Positions 13,190 to 24,098 of a stretch of DNA of 64,000 bases are shown in pieces. The translations under genes and the position numbers were made by a program. The notes beneath the pieces are model-generated. The model was not told where the DNA came from and ran no database searches. It saw nothing but the letters and a program-made list of their open reading frames with translations. Source of the stretch: Jacaranda mimosifolia (taxonomy: Eukaryota; Streptophyta; Magnoliopsida; Lamiales; Bignoniaceae); assembly GCA_018894105.1 (NCBI GenBank), contig CM032117.1:895501-959500 (forward strand), in the 5' to 3' direction. Each line of letters begins with the position of its first letter. Within the stretch, counting starts at the first letter, position 1.

Positions 13190-14421
13190 TTACAGAGAGG
13201 CCCCCTAACAAAAATCTTTGACTAAATTTTGCAGCATGCGTTGAAGGACTTTGGAATTTTTAACTTTTTCCCATTTTTATATTTGGGAAAATACGTATAA
13301 ATATGTAGTATAATACTAATAAACTCCCCCTGCCGACTACGTTACTTTTCTTCCTCTCTTGAAAATTGAAATAAGTACGTGGTATAATCTTTTTTTCTGC
13401 TTGGAAAGGGTTACGTATTTCTTGATAATTACAACTGTGTCCTTTGAATTAGACTCGAGGCACAAATTTTCTTCCTTTGCTTCATCATTACTCTCCTCTT
13501 TTTCCATTAATCTTTGGGTTAATGATGGGCGTGAAATTGAACATTTTGTTGGTACATTTCAAATCTTATCACGTAATTTCTTTTATTTTGTTTTGATGAT
13601 TTTAAACTATTATATAGCATCCGTCGAACGTGTATTATTAATATTTATTTTTTAAAAAATAATATGTTTATGCATTTATAATATATTGAATACTGAACGA
13701 GACATGAAAAATTGTTTTAATTTTAATTTTTTTCCCATATTACTTTTTCTTTGGGGACATTGTACAATCCTTCCACTTAATTTCATTGACTTTGAGCACC
13801 TACCATATTACCTAAATCAAAATCTTCATATGTTCTGTTTTTTCCCTAAGTGCAATAATGACTCATGTGGACTTTGGGATTGATTTCCAATGTTAAGAAA
13901 TCAAAACATAGGTTATAACTCTTCAAACTATCATCAAAATGCAAAGTTCTTTCAAGTTCCCATTCCTGCACGGTGCACGTGGGAATCATTATAATTTGAT
14001 TTTGAAGTGATAAATCCAAAAATATAGCTTGCTAATTTTCAACTATATATTTTCTCAGTCTGCATCTATAATCACTTCAAGAAGTTGAATGTTACTTTTG
14101 ATTTATCGAGGCAGATCATAAAAATGTGGGAAACATTAAAATTTGATTTTGAAGTGATAAATCCAAAAATATTACATCCTATATATGTTCTAAAAAGTCT
14201 TATCTAGTACTGAATATCAATGAAAATTATGACGATTCAGTATTCAAAATATTTGATAATAAACATTGAAAATGAAGAACTCTTTTCCCCATTGACAACC
14301 TTCTTATCATTATTCTTTTTGATCTAAAGTGACAGAACTGACAATTTCGCTACATACAAAATAATAAATTTGACCAAACTTAGAATCAATTAAAATGGAA
14401 TCATGACTCATAAACACTATC
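13190..14421. other. Intergenic with a 33-bp direct repeat
   Basis: No gene seen. The segment TTTGATTTTGAAGTGATAAA with flanking bases occurs near 13995 and again near 14141, almost identical. The rest is AT-rich unique sequence. Confidence 0.5.
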
Positions 14422-14431
14422 CTTTGAATAT

Positions 14432-14916
14432 GGACGGCAATGGAGCGGGTTGGGTGGGTTTTGACTCAACCCGAACCCATCTCGTAAAGATTTTATAGTC
14501 TCTTGATCTACTCCTACTCGCGCCCATAGGGTTTTAGGAGTGAAAACCCAAACATACCCGCAATGTAAATTAGAACCCTTGAACTTTACCCGATCCTACT
14601 CCAACCTAATTAATATTTTTTGTCTATTTAGAATACCATACAGTATATAATTAACGAAATATAACAATTTAAACTCAAATATCAAATAAATTTCAACCAA
14701 GACATAAAATTTATGTTTAGGGTTTGTTGGTATTTTTTTTTTTTTTTTGTTAAAAACTAAATTAAATAGTTGGGGATGTGTTGGGGAGGGTTTACTATAA
14801 ACCCCAATCCAATCCACTCGGCAGTAATTAGAGCATAAACCTGCCCCAACCCGCTGCGAAACGAGTTTTCTACCTACTCAAATTGAAGCATATTGAATAT
14901 AAATTGCCATCCATAT
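14432..14916. mobile_element. 485-bp candidate inverted-repeat transposon remnant
   Basis: The left end reads GGACGGCAATGGAGCGGGTT. The right end, reverse-complemented, carries GGATGGCAATTTATATT. The 10-mer CTTTGAATAT flanks both sides (14422-14431 and 14917-14926), consistent with a 9-10 bp target duplication. The interior has GC-rich AACCCG-type blocks at both ends and no coding capacity. The superfamily is uncertain (Mutator-like by duplication length, hAT possible). Confidence 0.5.
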
Positions 14917-15442
14917 CTTTGAATATTCGGATTTGAATGATTCATATTAAGTCATGTTAATGAAAATGATCTTTATTATCCTTCGAATCTTCAAATTGAA
15001 TGTTTCATATAAAGTTGTGTTAATTAAAAAAATCATTATTAAATAGCATTCCCTCGTAAATACTCACATTACTATATTTTTATGGATAATCTATTCATAT
15101 CTTTACCCATATTTGCATTGTTCTCTCCATCCTTTTACCTCCTATTTTTTTTCATCAATCATCAAAGGATTTAATAAAAAAATTTGCAATAACGTAATTT
15201 ATATTTGGTTTCAGCATTAAAAATTACACCATTCAAACTCAAACCCAAGCTCAATTCAACGTGACCATTTAACCAAGAATGTTATTTACTCTCTTATAAA
15301 ATTTGTTAGTAGCGTAAAAAAAAATGAAAAAAGAAAAAGAAATGGCCAGACATACTTGAGATCTAACATACCCCAGACAAAGATTGGTTGAGGAGGTGGG
15401 TTGGAAATGACCCATGCCAAATATCAACAGGCCTAACTACTA

Positions 15443-15788
15443 GAGCCCGTTTGGTTTCATTTCCTATCCCCATTTTTATATTTTTTACTATTCAAAACAT
15501 AAAATACATTACTTTTTACATATTTTCAGACAATATTATTTTTATTTTCATTTTCAAAACGCATTCTCCAATAATTTATATATCATCTCCCAATAACCTA
15601 TATATTTTTTCTTTGTATTCCATTATTTCTATTTCTTTCCACCTACAACCTATTAAAACTAATATAATCATTACATTTTTAACATTTCATCGAAAATACA
15701 AATTTATTTTCAACTCATTTTCACTAACTAATTTTTATCAATTTGAAAATGCTAAAAATTGAAAATGAAAATGAAACTAAACGAGGGC
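15443..15788. mobile_element. Tourist-like MITE 1
   Basis: Non-coding ~346-bp element. The left terminus GAGCCCGTTTGGTTTCATTT matches the reverse complement of the right terminus (GCCCTCGTTTAGTTTCATTT). The flanks are CTA on the left and TTA on the right, a degraded 3-bp duplication of the PIF/Harbinger TWA type. It abuts MITE 2. Confidence 0.6.
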
Positions 15789-15791
15789 TTA

Positions 15792-16168
15792 GGGCCCATT
15801 TGATTTTATTTTCAAACCCAATTCCCAGCATTTTTACTGTTTCAAATTTGGGAATTGTTTGGACCAGCCCATTTTCAGGGGATAACTTCATGCTTCCCAT
15901 TTCCATTTTCACATTCTCAAATAGTTTATATATATTTTCCAAATAACATATATATATTTTCTCTCTCTCTCTCTATTCCATTATTTCGATATCTCTCTCA
16001 CCTACAACCTATTAAAACCAAGATAATCATTACAATTCCAACATAATCATTGTATCTCAAAATATTTCATCCAAATATATTTTTATTTTCATATCACATA
16101 TCTAATTCTCATCATTTTAGAAATGATGAAAATGAAAATTGAAAATAGAAATAAAACCAAACAGTCCC
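15792..16168. mobile_element. Tourist-like MITE 2
   Basis: The left terminus GGGCCCATTTGATTTTATTT pairs with the reverse complement of the right terminus (GGGACTGTTTGGTTTTATTT). A TTA target duplication is present at 15789-15791 and 16169-16171. It is 377 bp, AT-rich and non-coding, with a short CT repeat inside. Open frames across this element are not genes. Confidence 0.7.
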
Positions 16169-16171
16169 TTA

Positions 16172-18214
16172 GTCTGTTTGAATGGCCACACTTTGTGCAC
16201 CAACATTAGCCGCTGGTTTCACCGAAAGTCGAAGTTCGATAAGAGTCCGATCAAGAATGAAAGGATCTACTCATGGGGCATGGGCTGGCTATTTTTGAAA
16301 TTTTGTAGTGTAGTAGGGGTTGAAATTTGGGAAAGAGAACATTTATGGGAAATTCCACATTCCATCACCCTCTAGCGCCTCTACTCTACTGACTTGAATG
16401 GACGCATTGGAAATTGTACCCTGGACCGGGAGGTCTGAGTCTGACTCGCACACAAACAATTAATTTCACGGAATTATTATTGTGGAGTTGGAGAAAGAAA
16501 GAGCCAGAAAAAAGACCAGAATTCCAGACTAGTTCACGACCTACGAGGCTCTCTCCATCTGGGGATGTGATGTGGAATGCGTGAATAAAGGACCATTTTC
16601 ATGTATCTTCTATATTTTTATTTTTTATTTTTATCCACAAATGTTTATCATTAATATATTTATGACTATTTAATATGTGATATTTTACACAATATTATTT
16701 TGTACGGATAATAGTATTTATTCTTATGGTTGACACAGAAAAAAATTAGTTGTAAGTTCGATATCGTTAGATATTAGATGCAATTAAAATTCAAATTTTG
16801 AATTGTTCAGTGACTTATAGTTCATGACATTAAGTTTTTCCTATTATGTGGAAGGTTTCGTGTTTTATCCGAACGAACGTCTTTGTATGCACATTATATT
16901 TACCTCTTGATTGTGGTCTTATGGAGTTTGTACTTTTATCTTCTTTGATTAGATATTCATATTTTATTGATTTGTTTTAAAACTAATCTTCTAAAAATCC
17001 ATCAATCCATAATACCTTCATATTTAATTTTCATTTTTAGCAATTTTTGGCCATAAATTATCTCAAGTTCTTTACTAATGTGTTCGTAGTTGCGTTTGCC
17101 AGCAAAATCGTAGGCAAGTGCTAGAACTGAAGCTTAAATTAAATTCTATTTAAGTGTTCGATACTAAAATTTGCAAGTTAAACTTTGTGAGTTAGTAAGA
17201 TGAGAAGAGTATGTTTCTTAATAAATGTTATGCGTTGTTGTTTCTGAGTAAGGGCAAATAGTACGGCATTATAGTGGGGAAATCGGATCTAGCTTGTAGG
17301 CAGGTAAAATTAGTGATTAATATTACCAATTTTGTGAATAATTAGAATAGTTTTGTATATTAATCCACTATTCTAGTTTTTTCACTTTTAGGCAAGTAAA
17401 ATTAGTGATTAAAATTAGTAAAGCAGGTGTACTCCTAAAAATCAATCATGCATAAGAACATAATTTAACACCATTGTTAGAAAAATCAAAACCAAATCTT
17501 CTTAATTTGATAATTGAATCTATAGACTTATTGTAAATGATACTCTCTAAAAAAAAAATAAAAAAATTGCATTTTCAAAACTAATATCAAAGTTGTTTCA
17601 TTATTCTCTATATTTGGTCGGTAATGACAAAGAAAATAATCCTTATGACAAGACAATTCCAGATTTTTTTCTTTCTCACCCTAAGTGCACAGACAATCAA
17701 CCGTTGAAAATAATTTCTAATTGGTACAATTAAGTAATTTTGGTTAGTTTCAATTATTAAACAGCAAATTAAAATTGACTAAGATAGTAGTGGCCACCAA
17801 TGCAAATTGCAATTTTCAATACCAAACAAGAATATAAGATTAAAATCTCAATAATCTCTAATTCTTTTAATAGCCAATTAATTAGTGTAAAGTATCAAAC
17901 TTCAACTTATAATATTAATGATATGATGTATGCAAATATTAATATATATTTTTTTATGGGTTTTGAGATTGAAAAATTACGAAAAATAAATGTGGGTATT
18001 GCAATATCAAAATTTAAAGGATTTTTGTTTAGTTTAATTGGGCCATAAATTACTTAGGCAAATTATTCCTGTACCTTATAAATAAGATCCACATAATCTA
18101 CTATTGTTAAATTTCAAGATTTGTAGGTCCCAAAACATGCTGCCTCCCGTACAATTAGAAGAAATGGCCTTTTGGTTAAAAGTATCTTTTTAGATTTCTT
18201 GTGAAGATTTGATT
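16172..18214. other. Intergenic, no supported gene
   Basis: AT-rich unique sequence. The frame at 16139-16375 has no recognisable domain and overlaps the end of MITE 2. No RNA gene recognised. Confidence 0.4.
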
Positions 18215-18592
18215 GCAGTCGGTTTGTTTTTGTTTTTCTGGGCTTATTTTTATTTTTTGTTAAAAATAAAAATATATAGTCATCAATTTTTTCCTCATTT
18301 TCACATACATTTTCATTCTCAAAATATTTTTTCGGACAATCTCTTACACTCTCTCTTCATTTTCATTTTTCATTTTTCATTTTTCATTTTCTCCTACTCA
18401 CATTTGTATGATTTTTAATACAAAAATATTATATTTTCCAAATATAATTCATTTTTATCCCTGCATATCCATTACATTTTAAATAAAACATCAAAACAAT
18501 GTTTCATTTTCAAAACATATTTATAGCTAATTTTTTATTATTCTTTTTCATCAGAAAATGAAAATAACTCTAGAAAACAAATCCAAACAACT
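18215..18592. mobile_element. Probable Tourist-like MITE 6 (degraded)
   Basis: The left end AGTCGGTTTGTTTTTGTTTT resembles the reverse complement of the right end (GAGTTGTTTGGATTTGTTTT). The interior is T-rich with repeated CATTTTT units. No clean target duplication. Confidence 0.4.
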
Positions 18593-18609
18593 CTTAAGGT
18601 TTGAAATAA

Positions 18610-18957
18610 GGCTATGTTTTGTTGTGAATTGGGCCATTCTCCCTTGGGAGAATGGATTTTGGATAGTGGAGTTGGGGAATGTGATAGTTGTTTGTTTGTA
18701 TTTTGGAGATGAAATGACTATTTTAAAATTGTTTATATATGTGTATATATAAATTATATGAGTGATAGTATATGTATATATTTGTAATGATGAAAGAATG
18801 TGTGGTGCCTTGAGAAATAATTTGGAGCTAGGAATAATAGAATTTTTTGGGAATAAATTTTGTATTTTGGGAATGAAATTGAAAAATGTGTAGTGTTTAT
18901 TCGTTTAAATTTTGGGAATTGAAAAATTATATTGGGGATTTACAATCAAACAAAGCC
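18610..18957. mobile_element. Tourist-like MITE 4
   Basis: A 348-bp element with left terminus GGCTATGTTTTGTTGTGAAT and right terminus, reverse-complemented, GGCTTTGTTTGATTGTAAAT. It is flanked by TAA on both sides (18607-18609 and 18958-18960). Confidence 0.65.
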
Positions 18958-19909
18958 TAAATTTTCGTCATACATTTTCCTTTTCATTATTTATCAAAAG
19001 GACAACGCTGGAAACCACGGCATGGAACGAATTTATTATGAAATAAATTTAACCAAACAAACTTGTTGAGTGAACGTAGGACCCCAATCTACTCATTCGG
19101 GAAGTTCATCATTGCAAATGTGAATTAATTATTATTATTATTTTTTATCTTTTACTTGCTTCCTAATTAAAAATAATGATTTTATTGAATTTTCTAAAAA
19201 TAAAATAAAATTTAAAAATTGCTCTAGGCGATTTTGCCAGCACGAAAGTATTTTTTGGGTCATCTAACATTAATATACGAAATACTTTAAAACTCGGAGT
19301 AAAATAAAAATTGTTTTAGATATATTGGCATAATAAAAAATATAATAGATGATGAAATTTTGACAGTATAAATTTGTGAATTTGCAAAGATAACAATTAT
19401 AATTAGTCAAAAGAGTGTCGCTTTTCACTTATTAATAATTTAATTAGACCCAATACTTTATCACATCTTTGGTCAACGTTTTTTAATAGTTCTTACTTAC
19501 TTGTCTTACCTTGAATTATCAGAACAATAATAATTTTTAACTTAGAAGAATCTTAATTACAAAACAAAATTACAAGCTACTTTTTCTCTCTAAGTAATCA
19601 TTAGGAAAAATCATAAAGCGTTATTATCTCTCTTGCTGCGCTGGATGTAGTGATAATCGTTAACGCATCAATCACGATCTCTCAAAGCTTCACACGACTA
19701 TAAACAGAGAACGATGCGGCACTTTGCTTAATAAGGAAGGAAACCATCTAAATTTTTCTTTAATTATTCTAAATCAGACTGTCATTAAAAATTAATTAAT
19801 TACAGCAAATCTAATAATTAATCAACTTGGGCAGGGCCAGTCGATGAGCGGATTGGCCCCATTGTTGGTGGCAAATCAGCCCGCCACGTGGAATAAGTGC
19901 AGTGAACAG
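18958..19909. other. Intergenic, no supported gene
   Basis: AT-rich sequence without coding signal. It holds a CCACGTGG G-box palindrome near 19885, just outside the LINE fragment; no promoter can be assigned to it. Confidence 0.4.
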
Positions 19910-20293
19910 TTTTTTTTTTTTTTGGTGGAGAATAAAAAGAGCGTAATATTATTAAGAAACCATGACCATAGCCTTACGAATTACATCATTCTGAGAAATC
20001 CTCGGCAATTCCAAATATAATGCATGTCTAGCAAGAAAATAAGCGCAAGTATTAGCAGCTCATCAAATATGTGAAAAAGAAAAGGAGCGAACACAACTGA
20101 GAGAAAGTTTAGCATCAGAAATGATATGACTAATTCCTTAAAGACTATTTTATTGATCACATAAGGCATTGATCACTGTAGCACATTCACCTTCAGTTTC
20201 CACCATCGAGCAGCCAAACTTTGCTGCCAATTTATAGGCTGCTTTTGCCACAATTGCTTCTGCATGTTCTAGTTGTTATTACATTCTTAATTC

Positions 20294-20993
20294 TTTCTTT
20301 TTTTTTTAAAGAATAATACAAATGATGAATTTTTATTCTTTTAATAATGTAATATTATCCTATGTTGGAGCACAAGAAGCAATTTAGGCACGATATTTAA
20401 TTTATCAGGAATTCACAAATCACACTCACAAATTTCATGACAAAATTAATACTCGATAGATAGAAAAATAAAACAGTCACAAATTTACGTGGTTCAGCAA
20501 ACTTCGCCTACCTCCACGAGAGTTTTCTTTCTTCAATTATGATAGAATTTTACTAGTACAAGTCAACCCTAAATTTGATATGCCCAAACTCAAGCCCAAA
20601 AATCCTCGTACAACCATTATCATAACTACCAAAGAGATACTCACTCCACGCCTTTATATTGCCCAACTCGTACTCACAATAACTACCCCATGAATATTAT
20701 ATCATAAGTTCCACGAGTATCCTCTCTATAAAGTAATCAAATAAACACCTTTAGAAAATCGTTTGACTATTTTACCTAGAACTATGAAACCCAATACAAG
20801 AAGGAGTTCTAATTCTAATCAAACTTGGTATCTCGATAACCGAGTCAAATCCTAACATCCTATTATCAAATTAAATAAATTGAATTATGCGTTACAAAAC
20901 CAAATGCACATAAAATAAACAAAAAAATTCATTCAAATTCGAACTCAAGACCTTTCATATAATATGAGAGATTATTGCCAATGGGCTACAAAC
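20294..20993 (-). mobile_element. tRNA-derived SINE inserted in the LINE (itself split by a solo LTR)
   Basis: A perfect 17-bp target duplication, TATTACATTCTTAATTC, lies at 20277-20293 and 20994-21010. Read on the minus strand the insert begins GTTTGTAGCCCATTGG (A box), continues to GGTCTTGAGTTCGAATTT (B box) and ends in an A-rich tail (T-rich on the plus strand near 20294-20310). Without the LTR it is about 200 bp. Confidence 0.8.
20363..20857. mobile_element. Solo LTR, 495 bp, inside the SINE
   Basis: It starts TGTTGGAGCAC and ends CAAATCCTAACA, the TG...CA termini of an LTR, and is flanked by the identical 5-mer TCCTA (20358-20362 and 20858-20862). It contains TTTACGTGGTTCAGC and CGCCTACCTCCACG, motifs I recognise from Copia-type LTRs. 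No internal retrotransposon domain is present, so it is a solo LTR left by recombination. Confidence 0.8.
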
Positions 20994-21239
20994 TATTACA
21001 TTCTTAATTCAAACTAAGCAAGAGTCGTTTTTACTAATGATGATAGCCAATGTAGTTGCAGCTATATTGGAAGACAGCCAGGCTGTCTGGAAAGTCAAGG
21101 TGGAAGCTCCCATGCACGAACTTTTGTCTGTGAATAATGTGTTTATAAATGATAGGATATTCAGTAGGGGACATGGACTTACGAAATCCCCGTCCTCGGT
21201 GGATGGGAATTTATTATTTTCCTCTCCATAAAGGATGAA

Positions 21240-23830
21240 AAATGGTAAATCCAAATGTTGAATAGTTACGTTGGTTTTATCGCTTTGTAATATTTTCAGA
21301 TTTTGGATTTTTTTAATTGGGCTCAATTTTGATTGATTTGTGATCCATATGGCATAATTTTTGTTGGATATTGACTTAAATGGTTTGAAATTAGGTAACT
21401 CAATTATAACTTGTTTGTCGAATGACAACTATATATAAAAATATCTCTATAATTGAAAACTTACAAGTAAATAGTTACATTTATCGTATTATTACTTTTC
21501 TGACATATTTAATTTCATATTTTTTAAAATGTTGATTTAAACATTGAAATTTTTTCATTTAAGTACTTCATCGACTTCAGTAGTTTATGTATTTGAACTG
21601 GTTTTAAGTTTGAATCAATAACACAATTGATAAAAAATAGGCATGAACTTTACAAATATCACACATTTAACTCTTTCTGTTGATACGAGAATGTTCATGA
21701 GACTTAAGATCTTGTCCTGATTATAATGTATGATCGGCTCCAAGCATATCCAAACTTTTTGGTATAAAAAATAAATAAAAATGTTGGAATCAATCAATAA
21801 GATCTTATTTTGCCCATGAAATTCTTCTAATCAAATTAGGTGAGGAAAGATCTTATCAAACTCAAAATTCGGGCCACCCCGTTTTTATCTGCAGAGACGG
21901 TCCCTCAGTCCTTGCTGTTAAACCAAAAGTAAATGAATGTAAATGCGGTCATGATTAGTTGATGACAGAAATGGGGTCCAAACGCAGTAAATATGGAGAG
22001 GGTATTATTAAGCTTGCTTAAGCTTTGTCGGGATATAAGTAATGCACCATACGGCAGACCCGGATCAGGCGCCCCATTGCCCCTCATAATTATATACTTC
22101 TACTTGCCATCATTTAACGCAAATGGTCCCTATTTCTCACCCAACTCTTCTCCACATTTTAATTTCTGAATCTGTGGTTGGGGAGTTTCCGAATATCTTA
22201 ATGTATCATATGTATTAGTGTGTGTGTGTGTTTTTCTTTTTTACATTAAATGTTGCCTTATTAATGTTGAGGTTTACACTGCACCAACGCAATATGCTAT
22301 TTGCTATTTGATTTGGGTAGGTTCAATAAAAATTTTTAGAGGTGCAGAGATTCCCATTTCAATTTCGAAGGTTGAATTTACCGACCTAGAGGTTGATATA
22401 AAAAAGACTTGAGTATTAATGGCGGTCTCTGCCATCAATTACATCCACATTAAATGCGCCTCAACTACTAAATTGATCACATTAATTGAGTATATTTGTA
22501 TAAATATGGTAAAGAGGCCATTTATGATCATCGAAAGGCTAATCCTTACCAACTTGATCTTGTTGCTCTTGGCAACAAACATGCATGAACCATTTCACGA
22601 AGTATGTGTTCGGATAGTCCAAAGTCTCGATAGTTAGCCCTCAGTCTTCCGATCGAAAAACGACGATGATGATGGCGTGTAGGTGCACTATTCCGTGGTG
22701 GGGATTGTAATATTTGATGGCGCATTACCTCTGCATTAATGGCGACATGGATTCCCTTTCAGGCCAATAAGCCATTTGTAAAGCTCTGGCTTTGGTCGGA
22801 AATACCTAATTGCCCCTACTCCTGGAAACAATGTCTGCAATGTATCAGGGAGAAAATCGTATTTTTATCCCTAAGTAAACACTATAAATACCCCTTTTTT
22901 AGAGATAACAGTAAGCTCTCATACACTCTTTGAACTGTTACTCAGTTCGAATTTTTGCAGGTCGAAATACTGACTTAAAACTTTGGAGGATCTTAGCCGA
23001 TGACCATCTCGATTAGTCTGACATTTATTCCGTGATTGCAAAATCCAACTCACGTCTCCAAATCCCATCTCTCTGGTAAAGATCCAAAAACCCATTATAC
23101 TAAAATTAACTTCATCACTATTTTTCCATGATTTTCCCCCTAATAAAAGAAAACCTCGTTGTGAAACACTTGACTCAAGATAATGATATGAAAAATAGGT
23201 CCTAATACCAAAAACACATAAAAGAAGGCCAAAAATATCCAACTATCAAAATTCATATATTTTTTTGGGGGTGGGGGGGGGTGCTTATTTGACTTGGACT
23301 ATGATGAGAGCAGTCAGATTAAAATACATAATAACATTTCAACTTTTAATGTAGAATGATTGGTGCATGTATATTTTATAAATACATAAATACACATGGC
23401 TTAAAAAATATGCACCTTGTTGTTATCTTTTTGCTCTTTTTTAAATTTATGTTCCACTACTCAATTCCATATTTACTTAAGTATCAAAGAATTTTTATTG
23501 GGATCTCTCGAGTTACTTTTAACCTTTGTTTTGTTTTAGGTTTAACTTTTTTGAAGATTCCAATATTGTCGATCCAAGTTGCTCAATCTATTGAAATAAT
23601 AAATAAATTGATTTATAATTAGTTCAGGATAGCTCTAGATCAATTATATATATGTATATTATATTAGAAGAAAAATGCAAGTTATTAAATGGTTTCATGT
23701 TTTTTAAAATGTTAAGCGATCAATAATTACTTTGATAAAACTAATTCTTATTATCACCGGATAAGAATATAATAAAATTTATTTTGAATATGCCAGTGGT
23801 ACACTTATTTTGTGAATTATGATTGAGATC
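21240..23830. other. Intergenic, possible LTR debris
   Basis: No supported gene. A segment around 22880-23000 (ACTATAAATACCCC, then a TCATACACTCTTTGAAC leader) resembles the TATA/R region of a Gypsy-type LTR, but ends and target duplication were not found. The minus-strand frame at 22919-23242 has no recognisable domain. Confidence 0.3.
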
Positions 23831-23832
23831 CT

Positions 23833-24001
23833 TGGGCCTTAGGCCCAGCAAGCTTAGATGGACTCAACGTCTACTTTATAGTTTATTGTCTTAACTTTGA
23901 GTAGTTTTGGACTTTAATTCTGAAGCCCAAACTATGCGAAGGCCCAAATGACAAGAGTCCACACCATTAGCACTCGCCGCTAGTTTCAAAAAGTTTCCCG
24001 C
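23833..24001 (+). promoter_or_regulatory. BRCA2 promoter: site II elements and an E2F site
   Basis: TGGGCC (23833-23838), GGCCCA (23842-23847) and GGCCCAA (23941-23947) are site II-type elements of proliferation genes. TTTCCCGC at 23994-24001 is a perfect E2F site about 100 bp upstream of the BRCA2 start codon. No TATA box is evident. This fits S-phase expression of a recombination gene. Confidence 0.65.
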
Positions 24002-24075
24002 TTTCTTAAAATGTGAAACATCTGAATTCCAATTGTTCTCTTTTTAATCTATGCAAATTGACCTGAAGAAAGCAA

Positions 24076-24083
24076 AAACCCTA
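24076..24083 (+). promoter_or_regulatory. Telo-box in the BRCA2 leader
   Basis: AAACCCTA, the plant telo-box, lies 16 bp before the chosen ATG at 24099. In plant promoters it often accompanies site II and E2F elements, both present just upstream. Confidence 0.6.
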
Positions 24084-24098
24084 GGCGTCGGACGAAAA

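Larger units (their letters stand above)
19910..21240 (-). mobile_element. 5'-truncated LINE (non-LTR retrotransposon) fragment with RNase H domain, interrupted
   Basis: On the minus strand, 20276 down to 19930 encodes a decayed RNase H domain of the plant LINE type: HAEAIVAKAAYKLAAKFGCS and MVETEGECATVINAL, then after frame breaks ANTCAYFLARHALYLELPRI and a stop. The 3' end is a poly(A) tail, seen as T14 at 19910-19923 on the plus strand. Upstream LINE sequence resumes at 21011 and runs to about 21240. Between 20277 and 21010 the LINE is split by a SINE that itself contains a solo LTR. Frameshifts and stops show that it is dead. Confidence 0.75.

Noticed and set aside
15388..16046. Several plus-strand frames rich in I, F, S and Y
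   Set aside because: They read through the AT-rich interior of two adjacent MITEs; no domain and no splice context.
22919..23242. 107-aa minus-strand open frame
   Set aside because: No recognisable domain; it overlaps sequence resembling LTR leader DNA on the opposite strand.
24051..24098. Upstream in-frame ATG for BRCA2 (16 extra residues)
   Set aside because: The extension includes the telo-box and has no counterpart in known plant BRCA2, which starts MSTWQ.
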